64,000 nucleotides of DNA from Acidobacteriota bacterium (GCA_021792135.1 JAJYVF010000020.1:40305-104304); one strand, 5' to 3'; counted from the first letter of the stretch, positions 1 to 9,192 are shown. Numbers and translations: made by a program. The notes: generated by a model from the sequence alone, not told the origin.

Positions 1-16
1 TTTTATGAGCCGCCGC

Positions 17-462
17 TCAGGTTGCCGTGCGCCGGAACGGGGCGATTTCCCAGGCGAAACGGGACATCTTCCGGGCGACCTCGGCGCCTGCCAGCCGCTG
101 TCCGCGCCCCGAGGCAATCACCTCCGGATGCAGCACGGCCAGGCGCCGGATCGCCGCCGCCGCCGCGGTCTCCCGCTTCCAGGAGACAGGAGCCCTGGAC
201 CGTTCAGCTCCGGCTGCCGGGCGATGACGGCCTCGAAGAACGACTCCGGCCTGGCGGTACAGAAGGCGTCTCCCGCCGGCAGCAGCCGGCCACCGGCCCG
301 GAGAGCCGGTCGCCGGCCCGGAGAGAAGGAGACGTGCCCCGGCGCGGAGACGATCTGCCAGCCGGGCAGCCCGCAGGCGCCCGCCATCCCGCCCCCGGCA
401 ACGGGCCACAGCCATTCCCCAGGGTTCAGCGAGCAGCCAGGAATCTCCGCCCTCGGCCGCAC
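17..462 (-). pseudogene. decayed MBL-fold metallo-hydrolase (C-terminal part)
   Basis: Remnant of a metallo-beta-lactamase-fold hydrolase. On the minus strand one frame (from about 462 to 200) gives WPVAGGGM, GLPGW, APGHVSF, LPAGDAF and RQPELNGPG. A second frame continues from about 195 with RLAVLHPEVIASGRGQ and ends FRRTAT at a TGA at 17-19. These follow the order seen in MBL-fold hydrolases (PGHTPGHVSF, GDAF, HPE, GHG), but need at least one frameshift. Short stretches are missing around GGGM/GLPGW and inside the PGHTPGHVS motif. The N-terminal half with the HxHxDH zinc motif is absent. The remnant abuts the stop of the upstream hydrolase gene at 466. Assignment is by motif memory only. Confidence 0.6.
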
Positions 463-465
463 TCT

Positions 466-2697
466 TTACGCCATCCTGGCGGCATCTTCCTCGAAGTCTA
501 CGGCGACAACCTCGTTCAGCCCAATCCCGGGAACCTCGAGCGAGATCCTTCCATTCTGGGCGCGGTAGTCCACATCCGTGGCGGCTGCCAGCAGATGGAC
601 CCTCCGTACCTGCCGTCCTTCCGGTACCCGGAACGATACCTTCTGCGCCGAGATGGGGATAATCTCCCGCACCGGCCCCTTCATCAACATCGGATTGGTC
701 AGATTCACCAGATGCACCGTCATGGAGTTCTTCTGCTCCCACACCGCGACGTCCAGCACGCCTTTGCCCTCCACCGTCAGCGGCGCAGGCTCGTCGGTCG
801 CCCACTCCACGGCATTGCGCAGCAGCTGCCCGTGATCCACCGCCAGCACTTCCCAGAACGTGCGGTCGATGTCGCCCGGAAAATAGACCACCCGGCCTTT
901 GCCAACCTCCCGCACATACACCCCCGGGTTATGGCTGGCGCCAGCCCGGACATACACCGACTCCATCGGCAGATCCGGATAGCTGGGAACAATGCGCAGC
1001 GGAACCGTGCTCTCGCCCGCCGGAACCGCATCCACCTGATTCACGGCATTGATGATCCGGACGGCATTCTCAAACCCGCGCAGCAACGGATGATACCCAT
1101 CCGTGCCCGGCTCCCTTTCGAGCGTCAGGTAGGAATTCCGCATGTTTTCTTCCACCCGGCCCGCATACGAGGCGCCGAACAGGCTTGCCAGCCCGAAGTC
1201 CTTCCGCCCTACGCCCCACTCGTCATAGAGCGATGTCTCATACGTCGCCACCAGCCCGCCGCCCGCTTCCACAAACTGCCGCAGCTGCCTGCACTGCTCA
1301 TCGGAGAGCGCCGCGATATTGGGCAGGATCAGCGTGCGAAACGCCGCCAGATGCTCCGCGTCGAGACAGCGGTCGTGCACCATCTCGAAGGGAATCCGCG
1401 CCTCGACCAGCGCCTCATAGAAGCCCAGCGCCGGATCTTCGATCTTCTCCTCGGCCTGTGGCCCGCCGTAAAACCATGCGCTCTGCTGCGAGTACACCAT
1501 CCCCACACGCGCCAGCGGCCGCACATTGCGCAGATACGCCTGGTTGGCATACTGCCACTCGTATATCTCTTCCACCACCGGCAGCCAGCGCCGGTCGATG
1601 ATTTTTGCGTTGAACTTCGTAAACCACGGACGCAGCCCCTGTGCCATCCCGTCCGCGACCCACAGGCGGATCTCATCGCCGTTCTGCACCGAGTCCTTCC
1701 AGCGGTGCTCATCGTCGAGACCCACGCTGAAGATGCCCACGATCGCCTTATCGCCCATCGTCGCGCGATATTCCTTCCCGTTCTTGCCGTTGGCCCACGG
1801 AGGCATCAGCCCCCTCCGGCTCTGTCGATCCGCAAAGAGCGTGGGCGCCAGCTCGCCGATGGTCTTCATGTCCAGCGGGCTCATCGCGCCTCCACCGGCA
1901 TTGGCAATGTAGCTGGCATCGGGATGGATGGCCCGGATCTTCTCGTTCCACAAACCCCACAGCTCAAAAAGCCGCTTCTGCTTCCACACGATGTACTGCT
2001 TCCGCGCCGGATCCTGCGGATCGCTGGTGCGCGGCAGCTCCATCCCGGAGAAGGTGCGGAAGTTCTGCCGGCAATGCACGCAGTAGCACATCCCGCTCCC
2101 CGACCAGCGGTTCGTGAAGATCCCGTCCGGCCGGTAGCGGCGCATGATCTCCTCGTGCACCTCGGTCATGAAGGTGAAGTTGTATGGGCCCAGCGCGCAG
2201 GTCAGCCAGTAACGCGGGTCCGACGGATGCCGCATCTTCTGCCCGTCCGCATCCACCCGGATCCAGTCCGGATGCGCGTCGCAGACCTTCTGCCAGCAGG
2301 CGTGCGAATCGGTCCTCGCCACCACATTCATGCTCATTGCGCGGCATCCGGCCAGCAGATCCCCGAAGGTGTCGCGGTCCCCCAGCCACGGGCTGCGCTG
2401 CTGCAGAGGAATCTCCGTCGGATAGAAGGCCACCACGCCGCCCGCGCTCAGGCACGCCGCGTCTGCGTGGACTTTGCGGAAGTAGTCCAGCCAGAACGCC
2501 CGGTCGTAGTTGCCCGGGTCGTTCTCGACAAAGGCCAGCTGCGCCCACCGCATCGGCCTCCCGTACCAACTCCCGGCGTCTTTTCCAGCTCCTTCGGTTC
2601 CCTGCGCCGGGAGAGCCGCGCTCAGTCCGCCGGGCAAAAAGGAACAGCTGGCAACAGCCGCGCTCTGCTTCACAAAGTCTCTTCGGGTGGTGGTCAT
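466..2697 (-). CDS. Tat-exported glycoside hydrolase-like protein with beta-galactosidase trimerisation-type domain
   Basis: 743-aa exported protein. The ATG at 2697 is preferred over an upstream in-frame start because the product then begins with a Tat-type signal (TTRRDFVKQ, hydrophobic run, LSAALPA). The N-terminal two thirds looks like a GHL6/GH42-related TIM barrel, with conserved-looking segments SAGGVVAFYPTEIPLQ, PDGIFTNRWSG and CYCVHCRQNF. The C-terminal part (about residues 430-640) resembles the class I glutaminase-like trimerisation domain of GH42 enzymes (LPNIAALSDEQCRQLRQFVE, GGGLVATYETSLYDEWG). Probable periplasmic glycan hydrolase; substrate unknown. It stands alone on the minus strand, followed only by the MBL remnant. 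A catalytically inactive homologue cannot be excluded. Confidence 0.75.
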   Translation of the reverse strand: MTTTRRDFVKQSAAVASCSFLPGGLSAALPAQGTEGAGKDAGSWYGRPMRWAQLAFVENDPGNYDRAFWLDYFRKVHADAACLSAGGVVAFYPTEIPLQQRSPWLGDRDTFGDLLAGCRAMSMNVVARTDSHACWQKVCDAHPDWIRVDADGQKMRHPSDPRYWLTCALGPYNFTFMTEVHEEIMRRYRPDGIFTNRWSGSGMCYCVHCRQNFRTFSGMELPRTSDPQDPARKQYIVWKQKRLFELWGLWNEKIRAIHPDASYIANAGGGAMSPLDMKTIGELAPTLFADRQSRRGLMPPWANGKNGKEYRATMGDKAIVGIFSVGLDDEHRWKDSVQNGDEIRLWVADGMAQGLRPWFTKFNAKIIDRRWLPVVEEIYEWQYANQAYLRNVRPLARVGMVYSQQSAWFYGGPQAEEKIEDPALGFYEALVEARIPFEMVHDRCLDAEHLAAFRTLILPNIAALSDEQCRQLRQFVEAGGGLVATYETSLYDEWGVGRKDFGLASLFGASYAGRVEENMRNSYLTLEREPGTDGYHPLLRGFENAVRIINAVNQVDAVPAGESTVPLRIVPSYPDLPMESVYVRAGASHNPGVYVREVGKGRVVYFPGDIDRTFWEVLAVDHGQLLRNAVEWATDEPAPLTVEGKGVLDVAVWEQKNSMTVHLVNLTNPMLMKGPVREIIPISAQKVSFRVPEGRQVRRVHLLAAATDVDYRAQNGRISLEVPGIGLNEVVAVDFEEDAARMA

Positions 2698-2806
2698 CGG
2701 GAGCGTCTTTCGAACCTGCCCATCATACGCGGCCACAGCCCGAAAAACCCCCCGGCGCCCCACCCCCGGAAAATCCGAAAAGGCCCGCCGCTCACCACCC
2801 GGACCG

Positions 2807-3460
2807 TCAGAGCTGCCGCGCCGTCAGCACGGCCATCTGCTCTCGCAGCTCCGCGATCTCCTGGCGCAGGCTTGCGACTTCCAACTCCAGTTGCAGCAGA
2901 CGTTCGTTCTCCGGCGCCCCGCAAAGCTCACCCGTCCCTCGCTGCGCCTGCGCCGCGGCCGCTTCCGCTTCGCCCGAAAGCAGGTGCGCATAGCGAATCT
3001 CCTTCGTTCCCGGCTGCCGGGCAAGCGCCGTCGCTACCGGCTGCTCGCGCTGCATCAGCCGCTGCAGCACCGCCAGCACGTCCTCCAGTTCCTCGAAGCG
3101 GTAGATGCGTTCCGTACGCCCGCGCAGTTCGCCGGGAGTCTGCGGCCCCCGCAGCAGCAACACGCACATCACCGCCGTCTCGCCGCGCGTAAAGTTGAAG
3201 ACCTCCTGCAGCCGGTGCTCATACTTCGCCACGCGCCCCTCGCCACGTGCGAGCGCCGCCAGCTCCTGCTCTTCCAGCCCGTGCAGCGCCTCCCGCACCT
3301 CTTCTTCGCTGAGCTGCATCACCGGCTCGCGGTTGTTCTTCTGGTTGCAGGCATTCACCAGCGCATTGAGCGAAAGCGGGTAGTACTCCGGAGTCGTCGC
3401 TTCCTTCTCTACCAGCGCGCCCAGCACCCGCGCCTCCGCAGGGGTCAGCCGAATCGTCAT
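2807..3460 (-). CDS. yceH: YceH family protein (DUF480)
   Basis: 217 aa, the usual length for YceH/DUF480 proteins, which are paired winged-helix proteins of unknown role. Diagnostic segments are RVLGALVEKEATTPEYYPLS near the N-terminus, NREPVMQLSEEEV, and the second winged-helix start RGETAVMCVLLLRGPQTPGE. The C-terminal 40 residues form a predicted coiled coil (LQLELEVASLRQEIAELREQ). The ATG at 3460 begins MTIRLTPAEARVLG, the typical start. It is a single minus-strand gene between uvrC upstream and the hydrolase downstream, with gaps of about 280 and 110 bp, so it is probably transcribed alone. Confidence 0.92.
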   Translation of the reverse strand: MTIRLTPAEARVLGALVEKEATTPEYYPLSLNALVNACNQKNNREPVMQLSEEEVREALHGLEEQELAALARGEGRVAKYEHRLQEVFNFTRGETAVMCVLLLRGPQTPGELRGRTERIYRFEELEDVLAVLQRLMQREQPVATALARQPGTKEIRYAHLLSGEAEAAAAQAQRGTGELCGAPENERLLQLELEVASLRQEIAELREQMAVLTARQL

Positions 3461-3741
3461 GGAAACACCTTACCTTTCCTGGCCCGGGAGCGGCCCGGAG
3501 CGAATGCGCCCCAAAGCGCCTCCATGCGCGCGACAGGTCCCGTGCCCGTCAGCGCAGGCTCTCGACCGGCGCCGGATCCGTATCCGCGTAATCCTGATTC
3601 TCCCCGCCCATCCCCCAGCAAAAGCTGTACGCGCGCGTCCCCATCCCGGAGTGAATTGACCATCCCGGCGACACCGGTTGAAGTACATGCTCCTGCAACT
3701 CTCCTGTCTATCACAGAAGGCCGCCGGCAAACGCCCAATGC

Positions 3742-5634
3742 CTAGCGCGATTGATCCAGCACCGGAAGGGAATTGTCACCCGCCGCGCCGCCGTGGAAGT
3801 GCGCGTGAATTTCCTCCGCGGTCTTCGGAGGCACCACCGCCGTCAGCGCCTCCAGCCCCGCCTGCGAAATGCTCCGCAGGCTGCCGAAGTGCTCCAGCAG
3901 CCGCTGCCGCGTGCGCGCGCCCACGCCCGGAATCGCCAGCAGCTCCGAATCGCGGTCCCGCATCTCCCGCCGCTTGCGGTGGTAGCCAATCGCAAAGCGG
4001 TGCGACTCGTCGCGAATCCGCTGCACCAGGTGCAGCACCGGCGAGCGCCGGTCCAGCACCACCGGCTCATCCTCCTGGCCGTAGAGGTAGATAATCTCCT
4101 CGCGCTTGGCGATCGAGGCCAGCGGCTGCGTCGTCAGGCCCAGCGCCTCCAGCGCCTCGGCTGCCGCGTGCAGTTGCCCCAGTCCGCCGTCAATCAGGAT
4201 GAGGCTCGGCATCGTCTGCTTCTCTTCGACCACGCGGCGATACCGGCGCGTCACCACTTCGCGCATCGACGCGAAATCGTCCACACCCTCCACGGTTCTG
4301 ATCCTGAATTTCCGGTACGCGCCTTTCTTCATCGCGCCGTCTTCCCACACCACCATCGAGGCCACGGTTTCCGCGCCCTGAATGTGCGAAATATCAAAGC
4401 ACTCAATCCGACGCGGCGGCTCCTCCAGCATCAGCGCGTCCTGCAGCGCCGCCTGGATCGCCTTCTGATTCGGCTGCAGCACGCGGAAGCGCTGATCGTA
4501 GCTCTGTTTCGCGTTTTGTCCCGCCAGATCCACCAGCGACCGCTTATCCCCCCGCTGCGGCACGGAAATTTCTACCCGGTGCTTCGTGTGCTCCGCCAGC
4601 AAATCCGCCAGCAGCGCCCGGTCCGCGAAATCCACCGGCACGTAGATATTCGCCGGAACATACTGCTGCTCGATATACAGCTGCTTCAGCAGCGCCGAAA
4701 AGAACGCCCCCGGCTCAAAGGACTGCGTCGCCCCCGCCTCGCCTTCGTTCTCCGGAATCTCCGCCACAAATTCCGGCAGCTCCTCCCAGAACATCTCCCG
4801 CCGGTCCACGATTTTCCCGCTCCGCACGTGAAACAGGTTCACCGCGATCATCCCGCTCTCGAAGTGATACCCGAAGACATCCAGATCATCATCCTGCGCC
4901 GATGCGATCCGCTGCTTCTCGTCCAGCTGGCTCACCGTCACCAGCAGATCCCGGTACTTCGCCGCCAGCTCGAACTGCTCCGCCAAGGCGGCCTCTGCCA
5001 TCCGCCCGTGCAGCGACTTGTTCAGCTCCGCTGTCCGCCCCTCAAGAAAGAGCTGTGCATCGCGCACCGCCTCCGCATAGGTCTCCGGCGTGGTCAGCTC
5101 CTTCACGCACGGCCCCAGGCACCGCCCGATGTAATACTGCAGACACGGCCGCGGATGATCCCGCGACAGATCCACTTTGCAGCTCGGCAGCAGAAACGCC
5201 CGATGGATCAGGTCCACCACCCGGTACGCCAGATTTCCCGGAAAATACGGCCCGTAATACGCGCTCCCGTCCCGCCGCAGCCGCCGCGTCACAAACACCT
5301 TCGGATACCGGTCCGCGAGCGTCAGCTTCACATAGGGATAGGTCTTGTCGTCGCGCAGCAGAATGTTGAACCGAGGCTTCCGCTGCTTGATCAGGTTGTT
5401 CTCGAGCGCCAGCGCCTCGTGCTCGTTATCGACCAGGATGGTCTCGACATCCACCGCCTCCCGCATCAGCGAGCCGGTCTTGGCGTTCGCCTGCGATGCC
5501 TCCAGCAGGTACGAGCGCACCCGCGAGCGCAGGTTCTTCGCCTTGCCGACGTAAATTACCTCGCCATCGGCATTTTTATAGAGGTACACCCCAGGCCGCG
5601 TTGGCAGCGTTCGAATCTTCTCGTATAAATCCAT
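3742..5634 (-). CDS. uvrC: UvrABC excinuclease subunit C
   Basis: 630 aa, the normal UvrC length. UvrC makes both incisions in nucleotide excision repair after UvrA/UvrB damage recognition. The N-terminal GIY-YIG nuclease is clear (PTRPGVYLYKNADGEVIYVG, KNLRSRVRSYL). A central UVR motif for UvrB contact follows (EQFELAAKYRDLL), then the RNase H-like second nuclease (ECFDISHIQG, LILIDGGLGQL). A C-terminal helix-hairpin-helix pair completes it (LLAIPGVGARTRQRLLEHFG). The ATG at 5634 follows a G-rich stretch (GGGTGGGACG) that can serve as a ribosome binding site. It is alone on its strand; the 272-bp gap to the OmpA-like gene holds divergent promoters. Confidence 0.97.
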   Translation of the reverse strand: MDLYEKIRTLPTRPGVYLYKNADGEVIYVGKAKNLRSRVRSYLLEASQANAKTGSLMREAVDVETILVDNEHEALALENNLIKQRKPRFNILLRDDKTYPYVKLTLADRYPKVFVTRRLRRDGSAYYGPYFPGNLAYRVVDLIHRAFLLPSCKVDLSRDHPRPCLQYYIGRCLGPCVKELTTPETYAEAVRDAQLFLEGRTAELNKSLHGRMAEAALAEQFELAAKYRDLLVTVSQLDEKQRIASAQDDDLDVFGYHFESGMIAVNLFHVRSGKIVDRREMFWEELPEFVAEIPENEGEAGATQSFEPGAFFSALLKQLYIEQQYVPANIYVPVDFADRALLADLLAEHTKHRVEISVPQRGDKRSLVDLAGQNAKQSYDQRFRVLQPNQKAIQAALQDALMLEEPPRRIECFDISHIQGAETVASMVVWEDGAMKKGAYRKFRIRTVEGVDDFASMREVVTRRYRRVVEEKQTMPSLILIDGGLGQLHAAAEALEALGLTTQPLASIAKREEIIYLYGQEDEPVVLDRRSPVLHLVQRIRDESHRFAIGYHRKRREMRDRDSELLAIPGVGARTRQRLLEHFGSLRSISQAGLEALTAVVPPKTAEEIHAHFHGGAAGDNSLPVLDQSR

Positions 5635-5906
5635 GGGGGGCGTCCCACCCCAGTTTACCGGCTCGCCGCTGTCGGCTCCGCCCCCTCGAATCCTGAGAGC
5701 ATCAGGTAAAACTTACACCGTAACCGTGTCTGCGCAGCAGCAGGCAGTCCCCGGAATCATGGACCTAACCCTCGCCACCACTGTAGCTTAGCCCCGAGAG
5801 TGCCGCTTTGGTCCCAAACTTGCACACCTGTCCGGGGGCACAGGCATCCCCGTCCCCCGCGACGCTCTCAAAAGCTGAGAAGGCTGAGAAAATACGGAGT
5901 TTCACT

Positions 5907-6671
5907 ATGACGCGCATTTCAGCAACAGGATTTCTGGCCGCAGCCGCGGCCTGTTCTCTGGTGATCGCCACCGGCTGCACCACCAAAAATTACGCCCGCA
6001 ACCAGGTGCAGCCCGTCGTCCAGCAGACCAACGAACTGGATCGCGCCACCGGGCAGGATCAGCAGAACATCCGCGATACGGATGCGCGCCTGCAGTCCAG
6101 CATCCAGCAGACTCAGAACCAGGCCAACGCGGCGCAGCAGAGCGCCGAGAATGCTACCCAGGCCGCCAACGGCGCTCACCAGGCCGCTGAGGAAGCCGTG
6201 AACCGCGCCGACAGCCTTGAGGGAGTCCTCGCCAACCTCGAAAATTACAAGCAGGTGAGCGGCGTCTCCGTCACCTTCGGCTTCAACAAGAGCACCCTCA
6301 CCAGCGCTGACCGCCAGCAGCTCGACCAGTTCGGCAGCCAGCTCGCCGGCGCCAAAAACTACATCCTCGCTGTCACCGGCGGCACCGATTCCATCGGCTC
6401 CAAAGAGTACAACTACCAGCTCAGCGACCGCCGCGCCATGAGCGTCGTGCAGTACCTCGCTTCCAGGTACAACGTTCCGGCGCACAAGTTCTACCTCATC
6501 GGCCTCGGCAAGGACCAGGAAGTGGCCCCCAACAACACCCCCGAGGGCCGCAGGAAGAATCGCCGCGTCGAGGTCCAGCTGCTGAGCGACACCACCGGAC
6601 AGAGCGCCCCCACCCAGTCCGGCAGCATCGGTTCTCCGGCTTCTGCCGGAAGCAGTCCCTCCATGCAATAG
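5907..6671 (+). CDS. OmpA-family lipoprotein (Pal-like)
   Basis: 254-aa lipoprotein. The ATG at 5907 is preferred over an upstream in-frame start because it gives a signal peptide with a lipobox (VIATGC, Cys24) and follows ACGGAG. Residues about 30-115 are Gln/Ala-rich and likely coiled coil (repeated QQTQNQANAAQQSAENA-type sequence). The C-terminal 120 residues are an OmpA/MotB peptidoglycan-binding domain, with VTFGFNKSTLTSADRQQLDQ, GGTDSIGSKEYNYQLSDRRA and the GRRKNRRVEV signature. It probably tethers the outer membrane to peptidoglycan. It is not the tol-pal gene by context, since no tol genes are nearby. A strong intrinsic terminator follows at once, so it is monocistronic. Confidence 0.9.
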   Translation: MTRISATGFLAAAAACSLVIATGCTTKNYARNQVQPVVQQTNELDRATGQDQQNIRDTDARLQSSIQQTQNQANAAQQSAENATQAANGAHQAAEEAVNRADSLEGVLANLENYKQVSGVSVTFGFNKSTLTSADRQQLDQFGSQLAGAKNYILAVTGGTDSIGSKEYNYQLSDRRAMSVVQYLASRYNVPAHKFYLIGLGKDQEVAPNNTPEGRRKNRRVEVQLLSDTTGQSAPTQSGSIGSPASAGSSPSMQ

Positions 6672-6693
6672 CGATGCGGGGCAGCCGACAGCA

Positions 6694-6723
6694 GGGCGCG
6701 AACCGCGGTTCGCGCCCCTTTTT
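6694..6723 (+). terminator. intrinsic terminator of the OmpA-like gene
   Basis: A GGGCGCGAAC stem, CGCG loop and perfectly complementary GTTCGCGCCC arm are followed by CTTTTTAT. It starts 22 bp after the OmpA-like stop codon. The T-tract lies on the plus strand, giving orientation. Confidence 0.88.
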
Positions 6724-6742
6724 ATGCGTGCGCCTCTGCCTC

Positions 6743-7945
6743 TTAGCCTCCCGTGTCGAACGCCTCGGCTTTGCTGGCGCGCCAGGACGCCCACAGCCAC
6801 CGCCTCAGCGCTACCGCCAGGAACAGGCATGCTGCCAGCCCCAGTCCTGCGTCCACGACAAAGCTCCCTGTGATTCCTCGCCAGTCGTACCCGCTGCCAT
6901 CCAGATACCCCATGTAGATCACCGGCAGGGCGACGGCTGAATTCAGAACGGAGAACGTCGTCGCGGCCAGCGGGTTCCCCGGCCCGATCACCTCGAACGA
7001 GATCGCGTAGGTGGCCGCGAAGGCCAGCGCCTGGAAGATGTTCTCCCCCACCATCGCCAGGCCGAACGCCCACGGCTCGCGCGGCATCAGCAGCAGGCTC
7101 AGCGTAAACAGCGCCCCGGCAATGCCAATGGTGAGATACAGCGGCCGCAGCGGCATCCACCGGGCCAGCGGCTTCAGCAGAAAGCTGCCGCCGATCCCCG
7201 CAACCGAAGTTCCCACGCCCCCCAGGAGGCTTACGATCCGCGGACTCGCGGAAAAATCCCGGCCCACCCCAGCCAGCACATTGGTCAGCGCGAACGACCC
7301 CGAAGGCAGCAGAAACAGCGCCATCGCGATGAGCACTTCGTGCCGCTTCAGCAGCGCCACCACCTCGCGCCAGAAGCGTCCGAAACTCTCGCTGGCCAGC
7401 ATCCGATCCGGCTCCGGCGCGGGAATAAAAAAGAAGAACAGCAGCGGCAGCAGGATCAGCCCTGCCACCAGCGCCGCCACCACCGGCGGAGACCAGCGGT
7501 TGACGATGCTGCCGCCCATAAAGATCATCAGGCTCCCGGCGCCGGCGTTGGAGACCCCAAACCAGATCCCCAGCGAGCTGTCCTGCTCCTTCTCGATCAG
7601 GCTGCCCGTCCATCCGCCCACCGCTCCGGCAAACAGCGCCGCGGCCGCGAATCCCGCTGTCATTACGGCCTCCACCAGAAAAATGCGGTGGTGGTGCAGC
7701 ACAGTAAAGGCCGCGGCCGCGGCCGTCAGCAGGGCCAGCGCCAGCGCATAGGTGCGCCGCCGGAAGCGCACATCCAGCATCGGCGCCAGCAGCACCGCCC
7801 AGAACGTCGGAGAGGTGCCGACCGCCACAATCTCCGCGATCCTGCCGCCGGAAACCCCATCCGCCGCCAGCATCTGCGGCAGGGTGACGACCGTAAAGCC
7901 GCCCATGAGCCCGAACGTGGCGTTCGCAAGCCCCATCACCCACAC
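6743..7945 (-). CDS. MFS transporter, PAT/AmpG-like
   Basis: About 400 aa with some 12 hydrophobic segments. It opens with GLANATFGLMGGFTVVTLPQ, characteristic of the PAT/AmpG-like branch of the major facilitator superfamily, and has the loop motif DVRFRRRTYA between helices 2 and 3. Inner-membrane carrier; AmpG proper imports muropeptides, but substrate here is unknown. The start is uncertain. GTG at 7945 is the first good codon, but the frame stays open upstream with a plausible PNRLPP leader and no ATG, so a rare upstream start is possible. The operon partner would be pyrE upstream, but the 189-bp gap argues against co-transcription. Confidence 0.82.
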   Translation of the reverse strand: MWVMGLANATFGLMGGFTVVTLPQMLAADGVSGGRIAEIVAVGTSPTFWAVLLAPMLDVRFRRRTYALALALLTAAAAAFTVLHHHRIFLVEAVMTAGFAAAALFAGAVGGWTGSLIEKEQDSSLGIWFGVSNAGAGSLMIFMGGSIVNRWSPPVVAALVAGLILLPLLFFFFIPAPEPDRMLASESFGRFWREVVALLKRHEVLIAMALFLLPSGSFALTNVLAGVGRDFSASPRIVSLLGGVGTSVAGIGGSFLLKPLARWMPLRPLYLTIGIAGALFTLSLLLMPREPWAFGLAMVGENIFQALAFAATYAISFEVIGPGNPLAATTFSVLNSAVALPVIYMGYLDGSGYDWRGITGSFVVDAGLGLAACLFLAVALRRWLWASWRASKAEAFDTGG

Positions 7946-8134
7946 GGGCGGCAGACGGTTTGGTCTTTCGTTTCGCAGCCGGAGAAAGCGCGAGGCGCAG
8001 CCACTCGCTGCTCTCCTTTGTACAGCAAATGCGTTCCGGGATGGGTGCCGGCCCCTGCTCCCGGGTTTTTTCAGTAAGGGGAAGCCAGGCTTCCCTGCAT
8101 CATCCTCATCGGGCAGCCCGGGCCGGCCGCTGCC

Positions 8135-8749
8135 TCAGCCCTTGTACACACCGCCCTGCGCCTCATGCGCCGCGCGCACTTCCTTCGCAGTGAAGAGCCG
8201 CAGGAACGGAGCCCCCTGGCAGGCCCGCTCCAGCGCCGCGCGTCCGCCTGCCTCCTCGCGCTCGACCAGGCACACCGCCGCGACCACCCGCATGCCGGCT
8301 TCCCGCGCCGCCTCGATCGCCGCAATGGTCGACGCTCCGGTCGTGCAAACATCGTCCACGATCACCACCGGGGCGTCCGCCTGGCAAAAGCCCTCGATCC
8401 GCCGCCCCGTCCCGTGGGACTTCTCCGCCTTGCGCACCAGGAATCCGTGGATCAGGGCCGCGCCCGGCTGCTGCTGCGCCCGCCACGCGCTGGCAATCGC
8501 CACTCCCGAAACCACCGGATCGGCGCCCAGCGTCAGCCCTCCGGCCGCCGCCGGCTCCAGTTCGTGCTCCGCCAGCAGATCCAGGATCGCCAGCCCCGTC
8601 AGCCGTCCGCCCTCCGCATGCAGCGTCGTCGTGCGGCAGTCGATGTAGTAATCGCTCCTGCCGCCCGACGACAGCGTGAAGTTGCCGGGCCGAAACGAAA
8701 TGCGTGCCAGAAGCTGCAGCAGCGCGCTGCGCGGTGAGGTTGCGTTCAT
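8135..8749 (-). CDS. pyrE: orotate phosphoribosyltransferase
   Basis: 204 aa, standard PyrE length. It converts orotate and PRPP to orotidine 5'-phosphate in de novo pyrimidine synthesis. The PRPP-binding motif is plain (PVVIVDDVCTTGAST), as are the N-terminal substrate loop (SGGRSDYYIDCR) and the flexible-loop region after VRKAEKSHGTG. The ATG at 8749 lies just after the end of a cytochrome c remnant. No other pyr genes are in the window, so the pathway is scattered here. Confidence 0.95.
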   Translation of the reverse strand: MNATSPRSALLQLLARISFRPGNFTLSSGGRSDYYIDCRTTTLHAEGGRLTGLAILDLLAEHELEPAAAGGLTLGADPVVSGVAIASAWRAQQQPGAALIHGFLVRKAEKSHGTGRRIEGFCQADAPVVIVDDVCTTGASTIAAIEAAREAGMRVVAAVCLVEREEAGGRAALERACQGAPFLRLFTAKEVRAAHEAQGGVYKG

Positions 8750-8753
8750 GGCC

Positions 8754-8995
8754 TCATTGTACGGGCGCCCCGCCCGCGCTCTTCACATTCGCCAGGATCT
8801 CCCACCGCTCCGGCTCCGGCAGGCGGTTCCACGATGGCATTTCGTGCCGCCGATCGCCGTTCTTCAGCAGCCGGAGCAGCTCTCCGGCCGCCGCCCCTGC
8901 ACCACCGGCCCAACCCCGAATCCGGAGCCTTCGCAGCCGCCGGAACACTCGCCGCGCAGCTCCGCGAAAGCTGTCAAGAGGGAAGTCGAAAAACC
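8754..8995 (-). pseudogene. remnant of a c-type cytochrome
   Basis: Minus-strand remnant. The last part of one frame (about 8880 to 8757) reads ELLRLLKNGDRRHEMPSWNR then LPEPERWEILANVKSAG, closely resembling the C-terminus of small monohaem cytochromes c (LLKNG...MPSW...LPEPERWEI), with the Met axial ligand in HEMPSW. A neighbouring frame just upstream gives CSGGCEGSG, which looks like a damaged CxxCH haem-binding site in which His is lost. The two parts do not share a frame, and no start codon or signal peptide was found. It sits 4 bp upstream of pyrE. An independent short functional ORF is unlikely. Confidence 0.5.
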
Positions 8996-9101
8996 GAAGT
9001 AACAGGCGTTGACTTAGAAGGACTTATTCCCCGAACTGCGCCAACAAATCTGGCCGTCTTACTCGCTCGATTTGTTATTCTGAACTTAGAGGGCAGGAAA
9101 G

Positions 9102-9130
9102 AACAAAGGCCGCGTTGCGCGGCCTTTGTT
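9102..9130. terminator. perfect 13-bp hairpin, terminator-like
   Basis: Arms AACAAAGGCCGCG and CGCGGCCTTTGTT are exact reverse complements around a TTG loop. The hairpin is very stable, but no long T-run follows on either strand and there is no gene immediately before it. It could be a bidirectional terminator or a relic of one. Confidence 0.5.
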
Positions 9131-9192
9131 GTAGGGGGATGGGGAAGGTGCGGGGTGTGACCAGGCAGGTCTTCAGGGGCATGCCTGTCTTT

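Noticed and set aside
22..3192. 1056-aa plus-strand open frame opposite the hydrolase and yceH
   Set aside because: Arg/His/Pro-rich translation with no domain; it is the mirror frame of two well-supported minus-strand genes in GC-rich DNA.
3751..5628. 625-aa plus-strand frame opposite uvrC
   Set aside because: Antisense shadow of uvrC, low-complexity His/Arg/Leu composition, no ribosome binding site logic.
5919..7943. 674-aa minus-strand frame overlapping the OmpA-like and MFS genes
   Set aside because: Gly/Ala/Arg-rich shadow that spans two real genes on opposite strands.
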